A stretch of DNA of 64,000 bases from Owenweeksia sp965229445. Lineage in GTDB: Bacteria > Bacteroidota > Bacteroidia > Flavobacteriales > Schleiferiaceae. The DNA lies in assembly GCA_965229445.1 (NCBI GenBank), contig OZ245876.1, forward strand, positions 3,448,621 through 3,512,620, read 5' to 3'. Under the pieces are notes generated by a model that saw nothing but the letters and a program-made list of their open reading frames with translations, ran no database searches and was not told the DNA's origin. Shown here piece by piece: positions 9,035 through 17,530 of this stretch. Position 1 is the stretch's first letter. Each line of letters begins with the position of its first letter. The translations under genes were made by a program, and so were the position numbers.

Positions 9035-11625
9035 GTGCCGCGCTGTAGCGACCTCTTTTCATTAACATTGAAACTCTCAAATACTATGATGTAGATTCCA
9101 GACTTGCATCTTCTGCCCTCCGTGTTTGTTCCATCCCAAAACAATATTCCTTCGCTACCAAGAATCATCTGTTCAGCCAGAATGCGCACAAGTTGTCCCT
9201 CGAGTGTGCGAATGCTGATCTTACCTATCTCTCCGGCTCTGGCAGATGAATACTGAATAGACAACAGATCCTTATAACCATCCATATTGGGACTAAATGT
9301 CTTAGGGCTTATTCTAAGTTTAATTACTGGCTCGTGTACAACCCGTTGGCTGTTGTGGTAACCCGGTGTGGCAAATCCGGAGGTAGTTGAAGCACTATGC
9401 CAGTTCATATTGGATTGAGAATCTAAGTTACTGCTCAGCCGCTCCAGGCTAACCCCTTTTGCATCGTTTATCAGAGCATGGTGCATATCCTCTGAGTAGA
9501 ACAAATAATCAAGTGTTTGTAATGCCGAAGATGCCAAGGCTATACTGCCCTTCTCATCTGGCATAGACGGCATCTTAGCCACTTGTAAATGAGGCATTCC
9601 TGCAGATTGAGGGTATTGATCAATAAGCAAATCAGGGTTTTCCGAAAGGCATAAATACCTATGAGGAAGGAGCAATTGAGACTTAGATGCTACAGCTTCC
9701 GGGTGGGTTAGAACCTTAAAAACAGAATCGTAGTTGCCCAGGTTTAAGCGAGAAAGATCCAGGATCTTGTTAGAACAATTTAAAAGCTCCACAAAATCAG
9801 TACCTCCAGTATGGGGGTTAAAGAGTATTTCATTGATAACGATATCTCCCGCTTCGGCTGGTTGAGGGAGTCCAAAAAGCACGGAATCCGAGCGTAATGG
9901 CTCATGGTTGCAATCCACGAATTCCGGGCTGAACCTAATACGATACAACAGGCCAGAACTTAGCTGCTGCTCAAAACTCAGATTAAGCAGGTGGGGTTTA
10001 TCATGGAGCCAGGTGAGCCTTTTTACTTGAATATCGGGGGTAATCGTGATGACATCTTCCAGATTCTGAGCATACCCATTTATGGGTACTGAAAATTGAA
10101 TGCTAAGGCTATCATAGGCATGCAGAATCACAGATTCTATTTCCGCTTGAGGCTGCCTAAACTGATTGGAATCTAGCGAGTTAATTCGGCCGGGAGTTCC
10201 GCCATTAAGATCATTGGAAGCAGCCCAATTAGCCGGATTATCGCAGTGCGCATGTGGATTTATCCTCTCCAAAGACCAACCACCATGAGCTTTTAATTGG
10301 TTGTGATAATAAGAATCCTCGTAGGAAACCAGGGAGATAATCTTTCCGGAATCATCAACCAAACTAACCGTAGAACCGGAGTTGCTCAAGGCATTGGACG
10401 GCAAATCGATTCCGAGTGTTGGCAGGCTATCCCCAAATTCTGAAATTTCGTCGATCCCTGCAATTAGCGTGTAGCCCGCTGAATCCAATCTCAGATCCGG
10501 TAACTCAAACTCACGGTGGCCTATGTTTAATTGCCAATTCTTAAGGTCTAGAGGCCAGGGAAGGGTATTATGAAGTTCAATATATTCAAGCTCGGGTAAG
10601 TTGCTGGGAGGAATGCCCACCGATGGCGATGGATCTACCATCATTTCATTGATTAGAACATCCCCATAGCCCAGGAGGTTGTATCTGAGGTTTAGCACAG
10701 TGTCCAGTCCATTGCCTGCAACATCGGCTACGGAAGATATACTAAGCAGGTATAATTCTTTGGGAGTCATAGCTATACTTAACTCAACAGCAACCTGATT
10801 ACTCCCCAAATAGTGTACATTGCTTATCATCCTTCCTTGAGAAAGCTGATAATTAGCGGGGTTTACACATGAATTTGTATCCATAGACTCATTGAATTGA
10901 ATGATGATATGGGTGGAGTCTAGTGCATAGACAGAGCTAATTTTTGGTGCCACAGAATCAACGTAAAACATTCCCGATAAAACAAAATCATCAAAGAAAA
11001 ACTTATCCGCACGGGTTTTGGTGTAATGCGGATTCAAGCCAAAAAAGGCAGTCGCTTTGATATCGGTGTCCACTACACTTAGTATGACTTGGAAATTACC
11101 ATTTCCGGACGTATCAGCAGAAATGGTCCATAAACTTTGTGCATCACGGGTAACCTTCACCGTCAGTTCCACTAACTTTTTATCCAACCAACCTGGGGCT
11201 GATTGTCCGAGTAAAGATTTTTGATTACCAAGCTGTTTGTAAAAGCTGATATGATCGTTGGTAGTTCCACCCAAACTGACAAAATAGGCATTGAGAGGAG
11301 CCTGGAAATCTCGCTGATCACTCATGAGATATACCCGTAAATAATTAGAACTTGAAGGGTTAAACGACATGCGACAATACCATTGCCAACTGGCTTTTTG
11401 AGAAATGGGGGAGGCTAGCGACAGATATCTGGATCCGGCGACACTATCCGTTAATTGAAGCTCGCCCAAGGCTGAAACCCTGAAGAAGCTTGTGTCTCCT
11501 AACCAAGATGGGTTTTGCCAATGATTTCCATCGACAAAATCATCGGTAATTTGAATTTGTGCATGCAAACCAATACCTGTTAGCAGTATCAAGCGCAAGG
11601 CCATCCTCAATCTTACAATAAACAT
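9016..11625 (-). CDS. secreted lamin-tail-domain (LTD) surface protein with C-terminal FlgD-like module
   Basis: This 869-residue protein has a signal peptide (residues 1-23, ending in HAQ). A concanavalin-like N-terminal part is followed by a bacterial Ig-like segment (VYALDSTHIIIQFNESMD) and two lamin-tail domains, recognisable by GDVLINEMMVDPSPS and GDIVINEILFNPHTGG. The C-terminal about 95 residues begin FSPNMDGYKDLLSIQY and end with KSGIYIIVFESF, as in FlgD-Ig or gliding-motility-type C-termini used for T9SS export in Bacteroidota. It is probably displayed on or released from the cell surface. The ligand is unknown. It lies head-to-head with asd, 49 bases apart. Confidence 0.75.
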   Translation of the reverse strand: MFIVRLRMALRLILLTGIGLHAQIQITDDFVDGNHWQNPSWLGDTSFFRVSALGELQLTDSVAGSRYLSLASPISQKASWQWYCRMSFNPSSSNYLRVYLMSDQRDFQAPLNAYFVSLGGTTNDHISFYKQLGNQKSLLGQSAPGWLDKKLVELTVKVTRDAQSLWTISADTSGNGNFQVILSVVDTDIKATAFFGLNPHYTKTRADKFFFDDFVLSGMFYVDSVAPKISSVYALDSTHIIIQFNESMDTNSCVNPANYQLSQGRMISNVHYLGSNQVAVELSIAMTPKELYLLSISSVADVAGNGLDTVLNLRYNLLGYGDVLINEMMVDPSPSVGIPPSNLPELEYIELHNTLPWPLDLKNWQLNIGHREFELPDLRLDSAGYTLIAGIDEISEFGDSLPTLGIDLPSNALSNSGSTVSLVDDSGKIISLVSYEDSYYHNQLKAHGGWSLERINPHAHCDNPANWAASNDLNGGTPGRINSLDSNQFRQPQAEIESVILHAYDSLSIQFSVPINGYAQNLEDVITITPDIQVKRLTWLHDKPHLLNLSFEQQLSSGLLYRIRFSPEFVDCNHEPLRSDSVLFGLPQPAEAGDIVINEILFNPHTGGTDFVELLNCSNKILDLSRLNLGNYDSVFKVLTHPEAVASKSQLLLPHRYLCLSENPDLLIDQYPQSAGMPHLQVAKMPSMPDEKGSIALASSALQTLDYLFYSEDMHHALINDAKGVSLERLSSNLDSQSNMNWHSASTTSGFATPGYHNSQRVVHEPVIKLRISPKTFSPNMDGYKDLLSIQYSSARAGEIGKISIRTLEGQLVRILAEQMILGSEGILFWDGTNTEGRRCKSGIYIIVFESFNVNEKRSLQRGTCVLSP

Positions 11626-11674
11626 AACTTTGCTTGTTCTATTTATACATTAAGTTATTGCAGGAATAGGTCTT

Positions 11675-12649
11675 ATGCGAATTGCAATTGTTGGAGCTAC
11701 CGGTTTAGTTGGTAGAGAGATGCTTCGAGTTATTGAACAGAGAAATCTGCCTGTGGATGAAATCATTCCCGTGGCTTCGAAAAACTCGCTTGGCAGCAAG
11801 GTTCCGTTTAAAGGAGAGGAGCTTGGCTGCATCAGTATCGATGAAGCTATTAAAGCCAAACCTGAGCTTGCCCTTTTTTCAGCCGGTGGTGAGGTATCAA
11901 AAAGAGAAGCACCGCGATTTGCCGAAGCTGGTATTCAGGTTATAGACAATTCATCCGCCTGGAGAATGGATCCCAATGTAAAGCTGGTGGTGCCGGAAAT
12001 CAATGGTACCATCCTAACCAAGCAGGATATGATCATTGCCAATCCCAATTGTTCTACCATTCAATTAGTGATGGTGTTACACCCATTAAATCTGAAGTAT
12101 GGCATTAAGCGGGTAGTGGTTAGCACCTATCAAAGTATTACTGGTACTGGGGTGAAGGCAGTCCGCCAGTTGGAAGCGGAAAGATCCGGTCAAAAAGCAG
12201 TGCCTGCCTATCCCTATCCTATCGATGGCAATTGCCTGCCTCACTGTGATGATTTTTCGGACCAGGCGTATACCAAAGAAGAGCTGAAATTGACCAGAGA
12301 AACCGTAAAGATTTTAAATGATGAAAGGGTAAGGGTTACCGCTACGGCCGTGCGTGTACCGGTGATGGGCGGTCATTCTGAGAGTGTGAATATAGAGTTT
12401 GAGAAGGAATTTCACACCAGTGACGTTCGCAAACTACTAGCTGAGCAACCTGGCGTGGTGGTTCAGGATCAGCCAGATTTGAACATCTACCCAATGCCGC
12501 TCTATGCAAAAGGTAAAGACGAGGTATTTGTGGGGCGCATCAGAAGAGATTTATCACAGGTGAATACCCTGAATTGTTGGATTGTTTCTGATAACTTACG
12601 AAAAGGAGCTGCTACCAATGCCGTGCAAATTGCGGAGCTTTTACTTTAA
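11675..12649 (+). CDS. asd: aspartate-semialdehyde dehydrogenase
   Basis: This 324-residue enzyme reduces aspartyl phosphate to aspartate semialdehyde, the branch point for lysine/diaminopimelate, threonine and methionine synthesis. The N-terminal NADP-binding motif is GATGLVG (residues 7-13). The catalytic cysteine is C126 in NPNCSTIQ, and the substrate-binding region GGHSESVNIEF contains the conserved histidine. Length is normal for the short (USG-1-like) bacterial type. It stands alone, divergent from the lamin-tail gene, and is followed by msrA 105 bases downstream in the same direction. Confidence 0.96.
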   Translation: MRIAIVGATGLVGREMLRVIEQRNLPVDEIIPVASKNSLGSKVPFKGEELGCISIDEAIKAKPELALFSAGGEVSKREAPRFAEAGIQVIDNSSAWRMDPNVKLVVPEINGTILTKQDMIIANPNCSTIQLVMVLHPLNLKYGIKRVVVSTYQSITGTGVKAVRQLEAERSGQKAVPAYPYPIDGNCLPHCDDFSDQAYTKEELKLTRETVKILNDERVRVTATAVRVPVMGGHSESVNIEFEKEFHTSDVRKLLAEQPGVVVQDQPDLNIYPMPLYAKGKDEVFVGRIRRDLSQVNTLNCWIVSDNLRKGAATNAVQIAELLL

Positions 12650-12754
12650 TCGGTCTATAAGCGCTTACCACAGGCACACAACTTTTTGGTCTCGCTTTTG
12701 TTAGGTACTGGAAGTAGAACGATGCCAGATGCACTAACTTCAAGCGTTTACAAA

Positions 12755-13315
12755 ATGAAAACATTCCTAACACTAATCAGTTTATCTTTAGCCATGAGCA
12801 TGAATGCACAGGAAATTAACACGAACCAGCACTACGAGAGAGCCCTCTTTGCTTCGGGATGTTACTGGGGAACTGAATACTACATGCAACAGGCTGAGGG
12901 AGTAATATCCACCTCAGTAGGATATACGGGTGGTCATGTTCCCAACCCCAGCTATAGAGAGGTTTGCACTGGAACAACTGGACATGCCGAAACAGTAGAA
13001 GTGATTTTTGACCCTACGAAGACCGACTTTGAAACATTGGCCAGATTGTTTTTTGAAACGCATGACCCTACTCAAATTGACAGGCAAGGTCCCGACATTG
13101 GTACCCAGTATCGTTCAGGGATTTTCTATTTAAATGAAAAACAAAAGGAAATAGCAGAATCACTGGTAAAGGAATTGGAGGCCAAAGGCTACACAGTGGC
13201 TACTGAAATTACCAAAGCAGGATCCTTTTATAAGGAGCAGAAGGAATATCACCATGATTATTATCAAAAAACCGGTGGCACTCCCTATTGTCATGCTTAT
13301 ACCAAGCGCTTTTAA
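12755..13315 (+). CDS. msrA: peptide-methionine (S)-S-oxide reductase, exported
   Basis: From the ATG at 12755 this is a 186-residue MsrA with an N-terminal signal peptide (MKTFLTLISL, ending near NAQ at residue 19), so it probably repairs oxidised methionine in envelope proteins. The catalytic cysteine is C36 in ASGCYWGTEY, with tyrosine in place of the usual phenylalanine of the GCFWG motif. The family blocks DPTQIDRQGPDIGTQYRS and YHHDYYQ are intact, and a recycling cysteine lies near the C-terminus (GGTPYCHAY). An upstream in-frame ATG at 12686 would add 23 residues before the signal peptide and is rejected for that reason. Confidence 0.95.
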   Translation: MKTFLTLISLSLAMSMNAQEINTNQHYERALFASGCYWGTEYYMQQAEGVISTSVGYTGGHVPNPSYREVCTGTTGHAETVEVIFDPTKTDFETLARLFFETHDPTQIDRQGPDIGTQYRSGIFYLNEKQKEIAESLVKELEAKGYTVATEITKAGSFYKEQKEYHHDYYQKTGGTPYCHAYTKRF

Positions 13316-13324
13316 TCAGACAGA

Positions 13325-13648
13325 CTAATCGTCATCTGAAGTTTTATCCGCAATTTCATCAATCGGGATCTCCTTGGGCTCCGCAGATATTTCGTCGAGG
13401 TCTTCATCATCTAGAAATGCCTCGATCTTACGATCCATTTCCACACTTACTTTTATGAGGTATCGGGTATCCGCGGTTTCAAAAGGAACTGCCTTAACCG
13501 TTGCTCCTTGCGCGTTTTGAAACTTGATAATATCCTCATCATCATAACCATAAGGATATCTATCGGTAAAGATCTCCAGAATGTCGGAAGTCACGTTCTT
13601 ATAATCTACGATTACCCTTTTTTTATCTTGTTTGCCGGATGTGCTCAT
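13325..13648 (-). CDS. small conserved acidic protein, function unknown
   Basis: The protein has 107 residues from the ATG at 13648 (MSTSGKQDKK); a TTG nine bases upstream is less likely. It begins with a basic tail, continues with a compact alpha/beta region (YKNVTSDILEIFTDRYPYG) and ends in a strongly acidic tail (FLDDEDLDEI). I cannot name a domain. It starts 18 bases downstream of the deoxyhypusine-synthase-like gene, probably in the same transcript, but nothing in its sequence ties it to polyamines. Confidence 0.65.
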   Translation of the reverse strand: MSTSGKQDKKRVIVDYKNVTSDILEIFTDRYPYGYDDEDIIKFQNAQGATVKAVPFETADTRYLIKVSVEMDRKIEAFLDDEDLDEISAEPKEIPIDEIADKTSDDD

Positions 13649-13666
13649 AATTAACAAAGTTTATCA

Positions 13667-14659
13667 TCAGTAATTCAGAAGCCATGCAAATATTAGCGGT
13701 GCCACGATAGTAGCGTCAGATTCAATTATAAAGCGAGGAGTGTCTACATCCAGCTTGCCCCAGGTAATTTTCTCATTGGGAACGGCACCAGAGTATGAGC
13801 CGTAACTGGTAGTTGAATCGGAGATTTGACAGAAGTAACTCCAGAAGGGGATCTCGTGCAATTCGAGATCCTGATAGAGCATCGGCACTACACAAATGGG
13901 GAAGTCCCCCGCTATTCCTCCACCGATCTGAAAAAATCCTACCCCTCTGCCCTGACAGTTCTCCTGATACCAAGCTGCCAGGTATGTCATATATTCTATG
14001 CCGCTCTTTATGGTTGTGGGCTTCAACTCCTGTTTAATACAATAAGACGCAAAGATGTTCCCCATCGTACTATCCTCCCACCCAGGGCAAATTATTGGCA
14101 GGTTTTTTTGTGCTGCTGCCAGCATCCAGGAATCTTCAGGCGGTATTTCATAGTACGGCTCCAAATCACCGCTAAGCAGCATCTTGTACATAAACTCATG
14201 GGGAAGCATCCGTTCTCCACGGTCATTAGCTTCTTTCCACAATTTGAAAATATGCTTTTGAAGACGCCGAAAAGCTTCCTCCTCCGGAATACAGGTATCC
14301 GTTACCCGATTATACCCCTGATCCAGCAACTTACGCTCCTCTTCCGGACTTAAATCCCGGTAATTTGGCACCCGCTTATAATGTTTATGTGCCACGAGGT
14401 TCATAATATCTTCTTCCAGGTTGGCTCCGGTGCAGGATATTGCATGCACCTTGTCCTGCCTGATCATTTCCGCCAGGGTCTTCCCTAGCTCAGCCGTACT
14501 CATAGCACCAGCCAACGTAATCATCATTTTACCTCCTGCCAACAGGTGTTCCTCATATGCTTTGGCTGCATCAAGTAATGATGCCGCATTGAAATGGAGA
14601 AAGTATTCCTCCATAAACGACGAAACTTTATGGCGCGTAAGTGGACTCATTATGTACAT
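13667..14659 (-). CDS. deoxyhypusine synthase family protein (possible homospermidine synthase)
   Basis: The 330-residue protein shows the DHS/HSS fold: GAMSTAELGKTLAEM and SCTGANLEEDI in the NAD-binding part, GIAGDFPICVV, and the active-site lysine at K302 in ITWGKLDVDT, equivalent to the lysine that forms the enzyme-butylamine intermediate in eukaryotic DHS. Bacteria lack eIF5A, so the product is probably not deoxyhypusine; family knowledge suggests transfer of an aminobutyl group from spermidine or putrescine to another amine, for example to make homospermidine. The gene lies 40 bases downstream of speA on the same strand. A second ATG nine bases into the frame (MSPLTRHK) could be the true start. 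Confidence 0.8.
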   Translation of the reverse strand: MYIMSPLTRHKVSSFMEEYFLHFNAASLLDAAKAYEEHLLAGGKMMITLAGAMSTAELGKTLAEMIRQDKVHAISCTGANLEEDIMNLVAHKHYKRVPNYRDLSPEEERKLLDQGYNRVTDTCIPEEEAFRRLQKHIFKLWKEANDRGERMLPHEFMYKMLLSGDLEPYYEIPPEDSWMLAAAQKNLPIICPGWEDSTMGNIFASYCIKQELKPTTIKSGIEYMTYLAAWYQENCQGRGVGFFQIGGGIAGDFPICVVPMLYQDLELHEIPFWSYFCQISDSTTSYGSYSGAVPNEKITWGKLDVDTPRFIIESDATIVAPLIFAWLLNY

Positions 14660-14699
14660 GCAAGTTTTGAAATTGGCACTTCAAATACAAGCACTTTTT

Positions 14700-16112
14700 T
14701 CAGTATCCAAGCACGCTCATCATAGACTGATAAATTTGCTGTTCAGCAAAGAGCTTAGACCATGTATTACCCTCCTCATCCAGTCCAATGACTACATGTT
14801 TGGGCGCTGGAATTAAGCAGTGTTGAATACCGCCGTAGCCCCCAATCGACTCGCCGTAGCCCCCAATCGACTCTTGATATGCGCCGGTATGGAAAAATCC
14901 AATATGCTGTACCTGCTCCCCATCAAATTTTGGGAGATATATCGCATTTCCATGTTGCTCAGAATTGTAATAATCCTCGCTGTCACAAGTCAATCCCCCG
15001 AGTAATACCTCTTCATAGCTTTGATCCCATCGGTTGATTGCGAGCAAAATGGAGCGTTTATTCAAGCCCCAGGAATCCGGTAATGTCGTCATGATTGAAC
15101 CGTTTACCATATCCCATTTTTCGCGGTCATTCTGCTGCTTTTGATCCAGAATTGAAAATATCGTGGCGCCACTTTCGGCTACAGTATAGGAACCGAATTC
15201 AGTAAAGATATGTGGTTCTGGCACCCCTTGCTCGTTGCACATTTGCTTTATCTGACTAATAATCTCAGTAGCCATATACTGATAATCATAATCAAATTGT
15301 AAGCTATTTTTAAATGGAAATCCCCCGCCGATGTTCAGGGAATCTAATGTCGGGCAAATCTGACGCAGTTTGGTATAAAGCTGGACACACTTCTGCAACT
15401 CGCTCCAGTAATACGCCGTGTCAGTAATGCCAGTATTGATAAAAAAGTGGAGCATCTTAAGCTCATAGCGCTCATTATCTCTAATCTTCTCTTTATAAAA
15501 GTCAATAATATCCTTGTATCCAATACCCAGTCTTGAAGTATAAAACTCAAATTTGGGTCCTTCCTCGGAGGCAATGCGTATGCCAACCTTACAAGCTTTC
15601 TCCACCACTGCTGCTAACTCATCCGGTTCATTTTCGTTATCAAAAACCGGTATGGTGTTTTTGAAGCCCTGATTTATTAATCCGGCCAGGTTGATGATGT
15701 ATTGGTGGCGTTTAAAACCGTTAGATACTATGTAATGATCTTTGGAAATAAGACCCTCTTCATAAAGCGATTGGATAAGATTGATATCGAATGCGCTGGA
15801 TGTTTCCAGGTGAATGTCGTTCTGCAATGCCTCCTTCATCACAAAGTGGAAATGAGAACTCTTGGTACAGTAGCAATAATTGTAATCTCCCTGGTACTTC
15901 GCCACCTTCATAGCCTCGGCAAATAGATGCTTTGCACGAGAGATGTTTTCACTAATCTTGGGTAAATGCGTGATTTTTAGCGGCGTACCGTACTTCTCAA
16001 TAATGTCCATTAAGGCTATCCCGTGCCAGCGCAAGCAATCCTTCTCAAGCTTGAATTCCTCTTGCGGCCAGGTAAAAGATTGGTGGATGAGGTCTTTGTA
16101 CTTGTGGTGCAT
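14700..16112 (-). CDS. speA: arginine decarboxylase, short Bacteroidota type
   Basis: This 470-residue fold-III PLP decarboxylase makes agmatine from arginine. The PLP lysine is K84 in CYCTKSSHF; the glycine loop is LNIGGGFPF; the catalytic cysteine is in GGLTCDSED; and the active-site GAY element lies in FFHTGAYQESIGG. It is shorter than E. coli SpeA (658 residues), lacking the large insert, as is usual in Bacteroidota. Residues 414-420 and 421-427 are an exact tandem copy (ESIGGYG twice), encoded by an exact 21-bp repeat, directly after the GAY element. It heads the operon with the DHS-like gene, and the agmatinase at 8 kb would take the next step. Confidence 0.88.
   Translation of the reverse strand: MHHKYKDLIHQSFTWPQEEFKLEKDCLRWHGIALMDIIEKYGTPLKITHLPKISENISRAKHLFAEAMKVAKYQGDYNYCYCTKSSHFHFVMKEALQNDIHLETSSAFDINLIQSLYEEGLISKDHYIVSNGFKRHQYIINLAGLINQGFKNTIPVFDNENEPDELAAVVEKACKVGIRIASEEGPKFEFYTSRLGIGYKDIIDFYKEKIRDNERYELKMLHFFINTGITDTAYYWSELQKCVQLYTKLRQICPTLDSLNIGGGFPFKNSLQFDYDYQYMATEIISQIKQMCNEQGVPEPHIFTEFGSYTVAESGATIFSILDQKQQNDREKWDMVNGSIMTTLPDSWGLNKRSILLAINRWDQSYEEVLLGGLTCDSEDYYNSEQHGNAIYLPKFDGEQVQHIGFFHTGAYQESIGGYGESIGGYGGIQHCLIPAPKHVVIGLDEEGNTWSKLFAEQQIYQSMMSVLGY
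14832..14873 (-). repeat. exact in-frame 21-bp tandem duplication inside speA
   Basis: The 21-bp unit (14832-14852) is repeated without a mismatch at 14853-14873. On the coding strand each unit encodes ESIGGYG. Homologues as I remember them carry one copy before the GIQHCLIPAPKH segment, so this is probably a recent slippage or recombination duplication that keeps the frame. Confidence 0.9.
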
Positions 16113-16276
16113 TTACGGGAGATGGGATTGGGTTTTTCTACTCAGGTTTTAAATCTGGCTACTTTTTAATTGCAACATCTTCTCAACGGGCTTCCTACAG
16201 ATTCGAAGATTGGAAAGGATCTTACTTCGCTCAACTCAAAGTTAAGCTAGGAACTGGCACCTGAATCCCCTCCTTT

Positions 16277-17467
16277 TCAGTCTATCACCCCCAGTTCTTT
16301 CCCCACCTTTGTGAAGGCCTCCACGGCTTTGTCAAGGTGAGCACGTTCATGGGCGGCGCTTAACTGTACTCTGATGCGGGCTTGCTCTTTCGGCACCACC
16401 GGATAGAAGAATCCGATCACATATATTCCCTCCTCTAATAACCTGTTGGCGAATTTTTGTGACAGAGCGGCATCGTAAACCATGATGGGTACGATTGCAG
16501 AATCACCATCTTTAATATCGAAGCCAGAGGCCTTAATTTTTTCCTTGAAGTAGGAGACATTGTCCATGAGCTTATCACGAAGAGAGGTGGTACTGCTCAA
16601 GAGCTCCAATACTTTTAAGGATGCGCCAACAATGCTGGGTGCGAGAGAATTTGAAAATAAGTAAGGTCTGGACCGCTGACGCAGCATTTCAATTATTTCC
16701 TTTCTGCCGCTGGTAAAGCCACCCATGGCACCACCGAGAGCTTTGCCAAGAGTGCCTGTAATAATATCCACCCTTCCTAATACGGCACACAACTCAGGCG
16801 TACCTCGACCGGTTTTACCGATAAAGCCATGAGCATGGCAATCATCCACCATAACCAGAGCGTCATATTTATCTGCCAAGTCGCAGATTTTATCCATTTG
16901 AGCCACGTAACCATCCATGGAAAAAACGCCGTCGGTAACAATGATTTTGAACCTGGCGGTTTCTGAGGCCTGAATCAACTTTTCCTCCAAATCCGCCATA
17001 TCATTATTCGTGTAGCGGAATCTCTGTGCTTTACATAGACGTACCCCATCAATAATGGAAGCATGATTTAGAGCGTCTGATATGATGGCATCTTCTGCGG
17101 ATAACAGGGGTTCAAACACTCCGCCGTTGGCATCAAAGGCCGCGGCATACAAAATGGTGTCTTCCGTACCCAAAAAGTCAGACAACTTCGTCTCAAGCGT
17201 TTTATGGATATCCTGAGTACCGCAAATAAACCTAACCGAAGACATGCCATAACCATGCGTATTCATTGCTTGTTTAGCTGCTTCAATAACTTCCGGATGT
17301 GATGACAAGCCGAGGTAGTTGTTGGAACAGAAGTTCAACACCTTTTTGCCGTTCACCTCAATTTCCGCACCTTGCTCTCCTTCTATTATCCGTTCAGATT
17401 TAAACAATCCATCCGCCTTAATTCCTTCAAGCTCCTTGCTGAGATGGTCTTTAATCTTTCCGTACAT
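16277..17467 (-). CDS. kbl: glycine C-acetyltransferase (2-amino-3-ketobutyrate CoA ligase)
   Basis: This 396-residue alpha-oxoamine synthase is close to E. coli Kbl in length and motifs. PLP lysine K242 lies in GTLGKALGGAMGG, the cofactor-stacking histidine H136 is in LNHAS, and D209/H211 are in DDCHAHGFIG. The enzyme cleaves 2-amino-3-oxobutyrate with CoA to glycine and acetyl-CoA in threonine breakdown. The usual partner, threonine dehydrogenase, is not in the window, which is common in Bacteroidota. Related AONS/KAPA or serine palmitoyl-transferase activity is less likely given the strong Kbl-type sequence throughout. It appears monocistronic. Confidence 0.92.
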   Translation of the reverse strand: MYGKIKDHLSKELEGIKADGLFKSERIIEGEQGAEIEVNGKKVLNFCSNNYLGLSSHPEVIEAAKQAMNTHGYGMSSVRFICGTQDIHKTLETKLSDFLGTEDTILYAAAFDANGGVFEPLLSAEDAIISDALNHASIIDGVRLCKAQRFRYTNNDMADLEEKLIQASETARFKIIVTDGVFSMDGYVAQMDKICDLADKYDALVMVDDCHAHGFIGKTGRGTPELCAVLGRVDIITGTLGKALGGAMGGFTSGRKEIIEMLRQRSRPYLFSNSLAPSIVGASLKVLELLSSTTSLRDKLMDNVSYFKEKIKASGFDIKDGDSAIVPIMVYDAALSQKFANRLLEEGIYVIGFFYPVVPKEQARIRVQLSAAHERAHLDKAVEAFTKVGKELGVID

Positions 17468-17530
17468 AAACTCGATTTTGATTCTTAAAAATTATGGAAT
17501 CACAAGCAGACACCACGGCAACTAGTTGGC

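Noticed and set aside
13325..13648. Small acidic protein as part of polyamine metabolism
   Set aside because: Co-location with the DHS-like gene only; no motif supports it.
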